A stretch of DNA of 64,000 nt from Streptomyces sp. NBC_00190 (lineage in GTDB: Bacteria; Actinomycetota; Actinomycetes; Streptomycetales; Streptomycetaceae): assembly GCF_036203305.1 (NCBI RefSeq), contig NZ_CP108131.1, forward strand, positions 2,852,001-2,916,000, written 5' to 3'. Made by a program: the position numbers and the translations under genes. The notes under the pieces are model-generated. The model saw only the letters and a program-made list of their open reading frames with translations. It had not been told where the DNA came from and did not search any database. Shown here one piece after another: positions 46,195 through 54,379 of this stretch; the stretch's first letter is position 1; the number at the start of each line of letters is the position of its first letter.

Positions 46195-46461
46195 GTGGCG
46201 AACATCAAGTCCCAGATCAAGCGGAACAAGACGAACGAGAAGGCGCGCCTGCGCAACAAGGCCGTCAAGTCTTCGCTCAAGACCGCGATCCGCAAGGCCC
46301 GCGAGGCCGTCCTCGCCGGTGACGTCGAGAAGGCCACCGTGGCTTCCCGCGCCGCCGCGCGTGCGCTCGACAAGGCTGTCTCGAAGGGTGTCATCCACAA
46401 GAACGCCGCCGCCAACAAGAAGTCGGCGCTGGCCTCCAAGGTTGCCACCCTCCAGGGCTGA
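46195..46461 (+). CDS. rpsT: 30S ribosomal protein S20
   Basis: An 88-residue basic helical protein that binds 16S rRNA in early 30S assembly. [35 protein letters not shown] is the standard N-terminus, and the rest is a three-helix bundle rich in Lys and Ala. The start is GTG 46195 with AAAAGG upstream. It is monocistronic, ending at a shared terminator, and faces lepA upstream. Confidence 0.97.
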   Translation: MANIKSQIKRNKTNEKARLRNKAVKSSLKTAIRKAREAVLAGDVEKATVASRAAARALDKAVSKGVIHKNAAANKKSALASKVATLQG

Positions 46462-46579
46462 GCTCTGATGTGATCGCCGGAACGGACCCAGCGGGCCCTC
46501 TCTCCCGCTCCTGACCGGCACCCCGCGCCGCACACGAAGCGTTCGCCACGCGGGTGCGGCGCAACCAAAGCAGTGACCG

Positions 46580-46624
46580 AAGGCCCCGGCCGCCACCCTT
46601 CCCCAGGGTGACGGCCGGGGCCTT
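46580..46624. terminator. Bidirectional terminator between rpsT and holA
   Basis: A stem of about 19 bp with one mismatch (46580-46599 with 46605-46624) and a TCCCC loop, between convergent stops, followed by TCGTG. Confidence 0.85.
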
Positions 46625-46653
46625 CGTGCTACCGGGACCTGTCCGGACAGGCT

Positions 46654-47646
46654 CTAGCGGCGCTGGGGGCGGGCCGCGCGGGCCACCGCGACGACCGCCT
46701 TCTCCAGGGCGTACTCGGGGTCGTCACCGCCCCCCTTGACGCCCGCGTCGGCGGCGGCCACGGCACGCAGGGCGTCCGCGACGCCGTCCGCCGACCAGCC
46801 GCGCATCTGCTGGCGGACCCGGTCGATCTTCCAGGGCGGCATCCCCAGGTCCCGGGCGAGGTCGCCCGGGCGGGCTCCGCGCGGGGCGGAGGCCAGCTTG
46901 CCGATCGCGCGCACGGCCTGGGCCAGGGCGCTGGTGATCAGGACCGGCGCCACCCCCGTGGACAGGGACCACCGCAGGGCTTCGAGGGCTTCGGCCGCCC
47001 GCCCCTCGACCGCCCGGTCGGCGACGGTGAAGCTGGAGGCCTCGGCCCGGCCCGTGTAGTAGCGGCCGACCACGGCCTCGTCGATGGTTCCCTCGACGTC
47101 CGCGCACAGCTGCGCCGCCGCGCTCGCCAGCTCCCGCAGGTCGCTGCCGATCGCGTCGACCAGGGTCTGGCACGCCTCCGGGGTCGCGGAGCGGCCCAGC
47201 GTGCGGAACTCTCCGCGTACGAACGAGAGCCGGTCCGCGGGCTTCGTCATCTTCGGGCAGGCGATCTCCCGCGCACCCGCCTTGCGGGCCGCGTCCAGCA
47301 GGCCCTTGCCCTTGGCTCCGCCCGCGTGGAGGAGCACGAGGATGATCTCCTCGTAGGGCGCGTCGAGGTACGCCTTCACCTCCTTGACCGAGTCCGCGGA
47401 CAGGTCCTGGGCGCCCCGTACGACCAGGACCTTGCGCTCGGAGAAGAGCGAGGGGCTCGTCAGCTCGGCCAGCGTGCCGGGCTGGAGCTGGTCGGAGGTG
47501 AGGTCGCGGACGTCGGTGTCGGCGTCGGCGGCGCGGGCGGCCGCCACCACCTCCCGCACGGCACGGTCGAGGAGCAGGTCCTCCTGCCCCACCGCGAGGG
47601 TGAGCGGGGCAAGCGGATCGTCGGTGGAGTTCTTCCTGGTGGCCAT
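46654..47646 (-). CDS. holA: DNA polymerase III subunit delta
   Basis: A 330-residue clamp-loader subunit. LAPLTLAVGQEDLLLDRAVREVVAAARAADADTDVRDLTSDQLQPGTLAELTSPSLFSERKVLVVRGAQDLSADSVKEVKAYL is the N-terminal AAA+-like HolA domain, and the C-terminal collar helices (VADRAVEGRAAEALEALRWSLSTGVAPVLITSALAQAVRAI) match. The start is ATG 47646. No other clamp-loader subunit lies in this window. Confidence 0.93.
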   Translation of the reverse strand: MATRKNSTDDPLAPLTLAVGQEDLLLDRAVREVVAAARAADADTDVRDLTSDQLQPGTLAELTSPSLFSERKVLVVRGAQDLSADSVKEVKAYLDAPYEEIILVLLHAGGAKGKGLLDAARKAGAREIACPKMTKPADRLSFVRGEFRTLGRSATPEACQTLVDAIGSDLRELASAAAQLCADVEGTIDEAVVGRYYTGRAEASSFTVADRAVEGRAAEALEALRWSLSTGVAPVLITSALAQAVRAIGKLASAPRGARPGDLARDLGMPPWKIDRVRQQMRGWSADGVADALRAVAAADAGVKGGGDDPEYALEKAVVAVARAARPQRR

Positions 47647-47707
47647 CGGCTCCAGCATCCCACGCCGCACTGACAGCCCTCTTCGCCGCGTGCCCGAGAA
47701 TGGTCGC

Positions 47708-47950
47708 GTGAACGTGCGACATGTACTCGTCCTGCCCGACCGCGACGCCGCCGAGGAGGTGGCGCAGGAGGCCGTCGACCGCTTCGGCCTCCCCGAGGAG
47801 CCGCAGTTGGTCCGCGACGCGCTGGCCGGCGAGGACGACGCCGAGGACGCCCAGTGGCTGGTGGTCGTCGAGGATCCGCGGGAACGGCTCGACACCACCT
47901 CGCTGGACGCCCTCGCGGCCGAGTACGAGGGCTGGCTGGAAGCCCCCTAG
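47708..47950 (+). CDS. Small conserved acidic protein
   Basis: An 80-residue acidic protein starting at GTG 47708: VNVRHVLVLPDRDAAEEVAQEAVDRFG, then QLVRDALAGEDDAEDAQWLVVVEDPRERLDTTSLDALAAEYEGWLE. It alternates beta and alpha segments like ACT- or ribonuclease-regulator-size modules, but I do not recognise the family. It is divergent from holA with about 61 bases between them and is convergent with the YceI gene. Codon bias is typical of the genome, so it is likely real. Confidence 0.75.
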   Translation: MNVRHVLVLPDRDAAEEVAQEAVDRFGLPEEPQLVRDALAGEDDAEDAQWLVVVEDPRERLDTTSLDALAAEYEGWLEAP

Positions 47951-47970
47951 TACCTGGAGTACTCGAGAGC

Positions 47971-48852
47971 TCAGGCCTTGTGGACGATCTGTACGTCCAG
48001 GGTCACTTCCACGCTCGACCCGATCGCCGCGATCCCGTGCGCCAGCACCGACTGCCAGTTCAAGGTGAAGTCCTCGCGGTGCAGTTCGGTCGTGGCCCGG
48101 CAGGCCGCCCGCGGCTCGCCCTCCAGCCCCGTACCCAGGCCCAGGTACTGGGTGTCCAGGGTGACGGAGCGGCTCACCCCGTGGAGGGTGAGGGCGCCCG
48201 CGACGGTCCAGCGGCTGCCGCTGCGGTGGATAAACCGTTCGCTGTAGAACTCCACGGTCGGGTGGCGGGCCGCGTCCAGGAAGTCGCCGGACCTCAGGTG
48301 GTCGTCGCGCATCCGGACCCCGGTGTCGATGCTCGCCGCGTCGATGATCACGTGCATGGAGGAGTCCTCCATGCGCTCAGCTATCCGTACCGCGCCGGCG
48401 AACGTGTTGAACCGTCCGCCGATCCGGGCGAAGCCGATGTGCCGGGCCGTGAAGACGATGGACGAGTGCGTCGGGTCGAGCTCCCAGTGGCCGGGCTGCG
48501 GCAGCAGCGGCGGCTCCACGGCGTCGAGGATGATCTCCCCGGTACCGGGTTGTGCCGGGTCCCCCACGAGCGTCGCCCCGTGGAACGGCGCGTACCCCTC
48601 GGCGGTGACGGAGAGCCGGTACTCGCCCTCGGGTACGGCCGCCGTGAACCCGCCGTACGGGTCCGTCTCGCCGCTGACGATCCGTCGGCCGATCGGGTCG
48701 GTCACCTCGAACGCGGCCTGCCGGACCGGCTGGTGGACCGTGTCGAGAACCCGGCAGCTGAGCAGCCGCGCCGTCGGCGGCAGTGTCAGTGTCGCGGATG
48801 TGTGTGGGCTGGAACTTCCGGCCGTCTCCATCCCCCGTCGGCGACCGAACAT
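47971..48852 (-). CDS. YceI family protein with N-terminal carboxypeptidase-regulatory-like domain
   Basis: A 293-residue protein. The N-terminal half (CRVLDTVHQPVRQAAFEVTDPIGRRIVSGETDPYGGFTAAVPEGEYRLSVTAEGY) is a carboxypeptidase-regulatory-like Ig fold. The C-terminal half is a YceI lipocalin-like domain (GHWELDPTHSSIVFTARHIGFARIGGRFNTFAGAVRIAERMEDSSMHVIIDAASIDTGVRMRDDHLRSGDFLDAARHPTVEF). YceI proteins bind polyisoprenoids. No signal peptide is visible. The first 476 bases overlap a longer ComEC reading frame on the same strand. The start is ATG 48852. Confidence 0.88.
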   Translation of the reverse strand: MFGRRRGMETAGSSSPHTSATLTLPPTARLLSCRVLDTVHQPVRQAAFEVTDPIGRRIVSGETDPYGGFTAAVPEGEYRLSVTAEGYAPFHGATLVGDPAQPGTGEIILDAVEPPLLPQPGHWELDPTHSSIVFTARHIGFARIGGRFNTFAGAVRIAERMEDSSMHVIIDAASIDTGVRMRDDHLRSGDFLDAARHPTVEFYSERFIHRSGSRWTVAGALTLHGVSRSVTLDTQYLGLGTGLEGEPRAACRATTELHREDFTLNWQSVLAHGIAAIGSSVEVTLDVQIVHKA

Positions 48853-51373
48853 GGCTGATGCACCCCCGTGCTGTGTGGATCTGGACCGCTCTGGCGAAGA
48901 CGCATTCGATCATGCTGTCGGGTTGTGGGCAAACAGAACGGCCCTGCCCGGTATGGGCGTGTCGGCTCCGCCGTCGGCCAGCCGGGAACGCACGCATCCG
49001 GGGGCCACTGCCGGTGACGGCGATGGAGCCGTCGGTGTCGGTGCGCAGTACGGTCGCCCCCATCGCCCGCAGCTGGGCGAGCGTACCGGGCGCGGGGTGC
49101 CCGTAGCGGTTGCCCGCGCCGACCGGGACGAGGGCGATCCGGGGTCTCACCTGGGCGTACAGCACCGGATCCTGGTGGGCGGAGCCGTGGTGCGCGACCT
49201 TGAGGACATCCACCGGACCCAGTTCCGGATGGTCCCTCAAGAGGCCCTGCTGCGCGGCCGGTTCGAGATCGCCGAGCAGGAGCAGGGTCAGCCCCGCGCC
49301 ACGCACCAGCAGGGCGACGCTCGCGTCGTTGGGCCCCTCCGGCGGAGCCCCGGCAGCAGGTGGCCAGAGCACCTGCCACTCCAGCGGTCCGGCCCGTCGG
49401 CGCTCCCCCGCCACCGCCCGTACGACGGGTACGCCGGCGCCCGCCGCGGTCCGGTGGACGAACTGCGCCTGCCCCGGCGGCTCTTCCAGCGCGGTGGTCT
49501 GAATCACACCCACCGACCGGCCCCGCAGCACCCCGGACAGGCCCGCCACGTGGTCGGAGTGAAAGTGCGTCAGCAGGAGCATCGGCACCCGGATCACACC
49601 CAGGGAACGCAGGCAGGCGTCCACCGGGCCGGGATCCGGTCCGGCGTCCACGACCACGGCCTCGCCCGGTCCGACGGCGAGCACCGCGGCGTCCCCCTGG
49701 CCCACCGCGCACTGCACGTAACTCCAGTCGGGCGGAGGCCAGCCGGAGAGGGTACGGGTGAGCTGCGGCGGCCGCAGTACGGCCAGGAGCAGCAACACCG
49801 CCAGGGCCGAGCAGACCAGGCGCCGGCGCCCGACCCGGGCGCCGAGCACGATGACGGCCAGGGTGGCGGCGGCCAGCAGCAGCCCTCCGGTGAGCCCGCC
49901 CGGCCAGGCCAGCTCAGCTCCCGGCAGCCCCGCCCCGGCCCGGGCCACGGCGGCGATCCACCCGGCGGGCACCCCCGCGCACCAGGCGAGCACCTTCGCG
50001 GCGGACATCCACAGCGGGGCCACCGCGAGCGCCGCGAAGCCGAGCACCGTCGCCGGACCGGCCGCCAGCTCGGCCAGCAGGTTGCAGGGCACCGCCACCA
50101 GGCTGACGCGGGCGGCGAGCACGGCGACCACGGGCGCGCACACCGCCTGCGCGGCCGCGGCGGCCCCGAGCGCCTCGGCGAGCCGGGGCCGCATCCCGCG
50201 CCGGGTCAGGGCCTCGCTCCACCGGGGGGCGAGGGTGAGCAGGGCGCCCGTGGCCAGGACGGAGAGCAGGAAGCCGTAGCTGCGGGCCAGCCACGGGTCG
50301 TAGAGGACCAGCAGCAGCACGGCGGCCCCCAGGGCCGGGATCAGGGATCTGCGCCGCCCGGTGGCGATGGCCAGCAGGGTCACCGCCCCGCAGGCGGCGG
50401 CCCGCAGCACGCTCGGCTCCGGCCGGCACACCACCACGAACGCCAGCGTCAGGCCCGCCCCGCACAGGGCGGTCGCCCGCAGCGAGAGCCCGATCCGAGG
50501 CGCCAGCCCGCGCCGCTCGGCCTGCTGCGCGCGGGCCGGGGGCCCGATGAGCAGGAACAGCACCACGGTCAGGTTGGACCCGGACACGGCCAACAGGTGC
50601 AGCAGATCGGTGGCCCGGAACGCCTCCTGAAGATCGGTGGGCACCCGGGAGGTGTCCCCGACGACCAGCCCCGGCAGCAGGGCCCTGGCATCCGGCGCGA
50701 GCCCGCCGGTGGCCTCGCGCAGCCCGGCCCGCAGCCGCCCGGCGAGCCGCTGTGCGGTGTCCGGGCCGCCCGTCACCCCGGGCGGTGTGTCGGCGGCCGG
50801 CCGCAGCAGCGCCACGGCCCGCTCCCCACCGCGCGCCGGGGCCAGCCGGGCGACCACCGACACCCGGGTGGAGGGCTGCAGCCGGGCCCAGCCCGGATGC
50901 CCGGCCAGCACCCGCACCGGGGTCTCGACCCGGGTCCGTGCCCCGTCCGGCCCGGTCACCCCGGTCACCAGCGCGTCCAGCACCACCACCGGCGGCCCGC
51001 TGCCACTGCCGCTCCCGCTCCCGGCGACCCGTGGATCGGAGCCGACGGTCAGCTCCACGAGGACGCGGGCATGGTCCCGGGCCAGATCCGCCACCGGCCC
51101 GGCTCGCGCCTCGGCCCGCTGGAGCCCCGCCACCCCGGCTCCGGCACAGGCGCACAGCAAGGCCGCTGCCAGCGCCGGAGCGGCCCTCCACAGCCGCCCG
51201 GGACGCCTGCACGCGGCCAGCATCAGCAGCCCCGCCACGGCCAGGCCCACGGCCACCCCGGCGGCGGTCCGGCCGGCGGGCGCGTCCAGGGCGAGGGCGG
51301 CCGCCGCCCAGGCGGCCAGGGCCGGTCCCACCAGCCGCAGGTCCGCCGCTCCCGGGGCCTCGGGGCGGTTCAC
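48377..51373 (-). CDS. comEC: ComEC/Rec2 family DNA uptake channel protein
   Basis: A transmembrane channel protein for single-stranded DNA uptake. It has an N-terminal OB-like region, a competence domain with multiple helices (ATDLLHLLAVSGSNLTVVLFLLI), and a C-terminal MBL-fold nuclease-like domain (DWSYVQCAVGQGDAAVLAVGPGEAVVVDAGPD, LLLTHFHSDHVAGLSG, VLKVAHHGSAHQDP) ending near 48990. The frame lacks a stop until 48377, giving 998 codons, overlapping the YceI gene by 476 bases. The extra tail is not ComEC-like. It starts at GTG 51373, overlapping the comEA stop. Confidence 0.83.
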   Translation of the reverse strand: MNRPEAPGAADLRLVGPALAAWAAAALALDAPAGRTAAGVAVGLAVAGLLMLAACRRPGRLWRAAPALAAALLCACAGAGVAGLQRAEARAGPVADLARDHARVLVELTVGSDPRVAGSGSGSGSGPPVVVLDALVTGVTGPDGARTRVETPVRVLAGHPGWARLQPSTRVSVVARLAPARGGERAVALLRPAADTPPGVTGGPDTAQRLAGRLRAGLREATGGLAPDARALLPGLVVGDTSRVPTDLQEAFRATDLLHLLAVSGSNLTVVLFLLIGPPARAQQAERRGLAPRIGLSLRATALCGAGLTLAFVVVCRPEPSVLRAAACGAVTLLAIATGRRRSLIPALGAAVLLLVLYDPWLARSYGFLLSVLATGALLTLAPRWSEALTRRGMRPRLAEALGAAAAAQAVCAPVVAVLAARVSLVAVPCNLLAELAAGPATVLGFAALAVAPLWMSAAKVLAWCAGVPAGWIAAVARAGAGLPGAELAWPGGLTGGLLLAAATLAVIVLGARVGRRRLVCSALAVLLLLAVLRPPQLTRTLSGWPPPDWSYVQCAVGQGDAAVLAVGPGEAVVVDAGPDPGPVDACLRSLGVIRVPMLLLTHFHSDHVAGLSGVLRGRSVGVIQTTALEEPPGQAQFVHRTAAGAGVPVVRAVAGERRRAGPLEWQVLWPPAAGAPPEGPNDASVALLVRGAGLTLLLLGDLEPAAQQGLLRDHPELGPVDVLKVAHHGSAHQDPVLYAQVRPRIALVPVGAGNRYGHPAPGTLAQLRAMGATVLRTDTDGSIAVTGSGPRMRAFPAGRRRSRHAHTGQGRSVCPQPDSMIECVFARAVQIHTARGCISHVRSPTGDGDGRKFQPTHIRDTDTAADGAAAQLPGSRHGPPAGPAGRVRGDRPDRPTDRQRRDGPVRRVHGGRTRGRVPALRHRRGVRAVPRGDARGGPGTTRYRGDHPRRRGAAAAAAARPLGARPDALVHRLHGPAHRLRPDRRTVQHVRRRGTDS

Positions 51374-52368
51374 GGCCGCACCAGGGTGCGCAGGTCGGCG
51401 AAGCGCCGTTCCCCGATGCCGTTGACCTGCCGGAGCTCCTCCACGGAACGGAAGCCACCTCTGGCGGTGCGGAAGTCCACGATGTGCTGGGCCAGCACCG
51501 GCCCGACTCCCGGCAGACCGTCCAGCTGCTCGACGGTGGCCGAGCCGAGGCTGAGCGGGCCCCGGCCCGGCCCGCCTCCGCCCCCGCCCGCGACCTCCGG
51601 AGGCTGCGCCGGGGCGCCCACCAGCACCTGCTCGCCGTCCACCAGCACGCGGGCCCGGTTCAGGCCCGTGGTGTCCGTACCGGGCCGCACTCCCCCCGCG
51701 GCGGACAGCGCGTCCTCGACGCGCGAACCGGCGGGCAGCCGCCGTACGCCCGGGTCCCGGACCTTGCCGCTGACGTCGACGACGATCCGCGCCGGGCCGC
51801 CTCCGGAGCCCCCCGCCGGTGCCGGTACCGGCGCCGTGGCCGCGGCCGGTACCGCCCCTTGGGCGACCACGGCGGGCGCGGTCACCGCCCGCGGCCGGGC
51901 CGACCAGTACTGCTGCCCTGCAAAGCCGACAGCGACGACCAGCACCACCCCGACGGCGGCCACCGTGCGCGGCTCCACCCCGCAGCGGGCTTGGAACCAC
52001 ACCGGCAGCCGCTCCCGCAGGGCCAGGCTCCGCGCCGGACCGGGAGCGGCTGGCCCGGGAGCAGCCGGCCCGGCAGTCTCCTCAGGCGGCGCCCCCGGCG
52101 GAGCCCCGCGATCCGCCTCGGCCACCGACGGTGGCGAGGCCGTCGCCAGGGGCTGCGGAGAGGCCGTCGGCGGACTGCTGCCGCCCAGCAGGGCTTCGGC
52201 CCGCCGCCGCACCGCCTCGGGATCCGCGTGCGGAGCCCGGTGGTCACGGCGCACGCCATGGCCACCGCGGCGGCGCAGACGGCTGTCGGAGAAACGGGGC
52301 CGGCCCGGGCCGCTGGTGGCGCCCGAGCGGCGGGAGGACGGATGCGAGGTACGCGCTCGAAGAGTCAT
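51370..52368 (-). CDS. comEA: ComEA family helix-hairpin-helix DNA-binding protein
   Basis: A 332-residue protein that binds double-stranded DNA at the membrane before ComEC. A long disordered cytoplasmic N-terminus is followed by a membrane helix (VAAVGVVLVVAVGFAGQQYW, about residues 137-156), an SLBB domain (RIVVDVSGKVRDPGVRRLPAGSRVEDALSAAGGV), and a C-terminal HhH pair (LGSATVEQLDGLPGVGPVLAQHIVDFRTARGGFRSVEELRQVNGIGERRFADL). The start is ATG 52368. It is coupled to comEC by GTGA. Natural competence is not established in Streptomyces. Confidence 0.92.
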   Translation of the reverse strand: MTLRARTSHPSSRRSGATSGPGRPRFSDSRLRRRGGHGVRRDHRAPHADPEAVRRRAEALLGGSSPPTASPQPLATASPPSVAEADRGAPPGAPPEETAGPAAPGPAAPGPARSLALRERLPVWFQARCGVEPRTVAAVGVVLVVAVGFAGQQYWSARPRAVTAPAVVAQGAVPAAATAPVPAPAGGSGGGPARIVVDVSGKVRDPGVRRLPAGSRVEDALSAAGGVRPGTDTTGLNRARVLVDGEQVLVGAPAQPPEVAGGGGGGPGRGPLSLGSATVEQLDGLPGVGPVLAQHIVDFRTARGGFRSVEELRQVNGIGERRFADLRTLVRP

Positions 52369-52462
52369 GCCACGACCGTAGGGGCGAATCCCGAAGCCCG
52401 TTCGGAGGGCTCAATTCCGGTGGACAGCAACCCCGTTGTGGATATCCAGGTCACTCGTTCCG

Positions 52463-52542
52463 GTGATCAGCACGGCGAGTGATCGGCGTGTCGAGTGATC
52501 GGCGTGTCGAGTGATCAACGCGGCGGATGATCAGCGCGGCGA
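52463..52542. repeat. Five tandem 16-bp repeats at the degV 3' end
   Basis: Units at 52463-52478, 52479-52494, 52495-52510, 52511-52526 and 52527-52542. The two central units are identical (GTGATCGGCGTGTCGA) and the others vary. The last unit contains the degV stop codon. Confidence 0.85.
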
Positions 52543-53376
52543 GACGACCGCGGCCAGCAGCCCCGGCCCGGTGTGCGCCCCGATCACCGCGCCCACCTCG
52601 CTGACATGCAGTTCGACCAGGCCCGGGATGCGCTCCCGCAGCCGCTGGGCGAGCTTCTCGGCCCGCTCGGGGGCCGCCAGATGGTGCACCGCGACATCGA
52701 CGCTGCCCGACCCGGCGCGCTCGACGGCCAGCTCCTCCAGCCGGGCGATGGCCTTGGAGGCCGTACGCACCTTCTCCAGCATCTCGATCCGCCCGCCGTC
52801 CAGGGTCAGCAGCGGCTTCACCGCCAGGGCGGAGCCGAGCAGGGCCTGGGCGGCCCCGATCCGCCCGCCGCGGCGGAGGTAGTCGAGGGTGTCGACGTAG
52901 AAGTACGCGGACATGTCCGCCGCGCGCTTCTCGGCGGCGGCCACGGCATCGTCGACGGAACCGCCCGCCTCCGCCACCTCGGCGGCGGCCAGCGCGCAGA
53001 AACCGAGGGCCATCGCGACCATGCCGGTGTCCACGACCCGCACGGGCACGGGAGCGGTCCTCGCGGCCACCACGGCGGCGTCGTAGGTACCGGAGAACTC
53101 GGCGGACAGGTGCAGGCTGACGATGCCGCTCGCACCGGCGTCCGCGGCCGCCCGGTAGGCCCGGACGAACTCCTCCGGGCTGGGGCGTGAGGTAGTGACC
53201 GAGCGGCGCTTCTGCAGGGCCAGAGCGAGGCTGCGCGCCGAGATCTCGGTGCCCTCCTCCAGCGCTTCACCGCCGAGTACCACGGTGAGCGGTACGGAGG
53301 TGATTCCGTGCCGCGCCATGGCCGGTTGGGGCAGGTAGGCCGTGGAATCGGTGACGATGGCGACATGGCGGGACAT
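52531..53376 (-). CDS. DegV family fatty-acid-binding protein
   Basis: A 281-residue DegV protein. VAIVTDSTAYLPQPAMARHGITSVPLTVVLGGEALEEGTEISARSLALALQKRRSVTTSRPSPEEF contains the S/T-rich lipid head-group motif, and SEFSGTYDAAVVAA and PLLTLDGGRIEMLEKVRT follow. DegV proteins bind fatty acids and, in some bacteria, serve as FakB subunits delivering fatty acids to the FakA kinase; no FakA is in this window. The 3' end runs into the 16-bp repeats. Confidence 0.92.
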   Translation of the reverse strand: MSRHVAIVTDSTAYLPQPAMARHGITSVPLTVVLGGEALEEGTEISARSLALALQKRRSVTTSRPSPEEFVRAYRAAADAGASGIVSLHLSAEFSGTYDAAVVAARTAPVPVRVVDTGMVAMALGFCALAAAEVAEAGGSVDDAVAAAEKRAADMSAYFYVDTLDYLRRGGRIGAAQALLGSALAVKPLLTLDGGRIEMLEKVRTASKAIARLEELAVERAGSGSVDVAVHHLAAPERAEKLAQRLRERIPGLVELHVSEVGAVIGAHTGPGLLAAVVSPR

Positions 53377-53475
53377 GAGCCGGAGGTTACCGCCAGTCGG
53401 GGTGGGTCGGCAGCCTGGGCTCCCCGTCGGGCCCGCCGCCGGGCTCCCGTCGGCGTGCCGGGCCCACGGGGCGCG

Positions 53476-54237
53476 TCAGGTCGTGCTCTCCGGGCGCGGC
53501 GTCTTCTGCCAGGGGTACGGAGTCGTCGGCGCGGCCTGGTTCAGCGCCGCCGGCCGGGGCTCCGCGCCCCACCCGCCCGCATCCCGAGCCTGCCCCGGGC
53601 CCGCCGCCGGGCCCGCCGCGGGCCCTGCCGTCCCCGGCGTCTGCGCCGCGTCCCACTCCGCGGCCGCCGCCGTCAGATCGTCCACCGACTCACGGGACCA
53701 GTCCTGCAGCGCACCGGACTCGACCTCGATCTGCTCCGACAGGGCGGACAGGTCGTCGGAGGCGAACCGCCGGGCACGGTCTCGCGCGGCCCACCGCAGC
53801 GAGTCCGCCGCCTGCGTGATCTTGGCCGTGCGCTCCCGCAAGCCGGGCAGGCCCTCGGCGATCCGCTGCCGGTCCGGCTCCTGCTCCAGCCGCTTCAGCT
53901 CGGCGTCCAGCTCGTGCCCGTGCTCGCTCAGCCGCTCGAACAGCCCGATGGACTCCTTCAGCGAGGCATCCGTCCGGACCCCGGCGTACAGCGCCTCCTG
54001 CGTGGCCCGCATCGACGTCCGCAGATCGAGCCGCAGCTGCGCCAGCGCCCCCGCGACCCCGACCTGGCCGAAGCTCTTCGCCCTCAGGGTGGTGTCCTCC
54101 ACCGTCCGGCGGGCTTGCGTGATCGTACGGTCCACACCGCGCTTGGCCGCCCGCACCACCTTGGTGGTGACATACACACCCAGGCCCAGGAAGGCGAAAA
54201 GCACCATCAGCGCGAAGATGATCAACGCGGCCTCCAT
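53476..54237 (-). CDS. Membrane-anchored coiled-coil protein of unknown function
   Basis: A 253-residue protein with one N-terminal membrane helix (MEAALIIFALMVLFAFLGLGVYVTTKVV), then a Lys/Arg-rich cytoplasmic start and long helical segments (ERLSEHGHELDAELKRLEQEPDRQRIAEGLPGLRERTAKITQAADSLRW) likely to form coiled coils, then a Pro/Ala/Gly-rich C-terminus. I do not recognise a named family. It could scaffold a membrane complex. Start ATG 54237. It lies between degV and leuS. Confidence 0.78.
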   Translation of the reverse strand: MEAALIIFALMVLFAFLGLGVYVTTKVVRAAKRGVDRTITQARRTVEDTTLRAKSFGQVGVAGALAQLRLDLRTSMRATQEALYAGVRTDASLKESIGLFERLSEHGHELDAELKRLEQEPDRQRIAEGLPGLRERTAKITQAADSLRWAARDRARRFASDDLSALSEQIEVESGALQDWSRESVDDLTAAAAEWDAAQTPGTAGPAAGPAAGPGQARDAGGWGAEPRPAALNQAAPTTPYPWQKTPRPESTT

Positions 54238-54296
54238 GAGTGTCCCTTCCCCAGTTCCCGCAGCTCTTTTTCCGTCCCCTCCACCGTAAACGCCAC

Positions 54297-54335
54297 GGGC
54301 AGGTCGGGGGTTCCAATCGAACCCCCAACCTGCCC
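54297..54335 (-). terminator. leuS terminator
   Basis: A stem of about 17 bp with one C.A mismatch (54297-54313 with 54319-54335) and a CAATC loop, about 45 bases after the leuS stop. Confidence 0.8.
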
Positions 54336-54379
54336 GTACGGGATGTCCCCCATGCCTGTCCCCTCAAGGACGGGCGACG

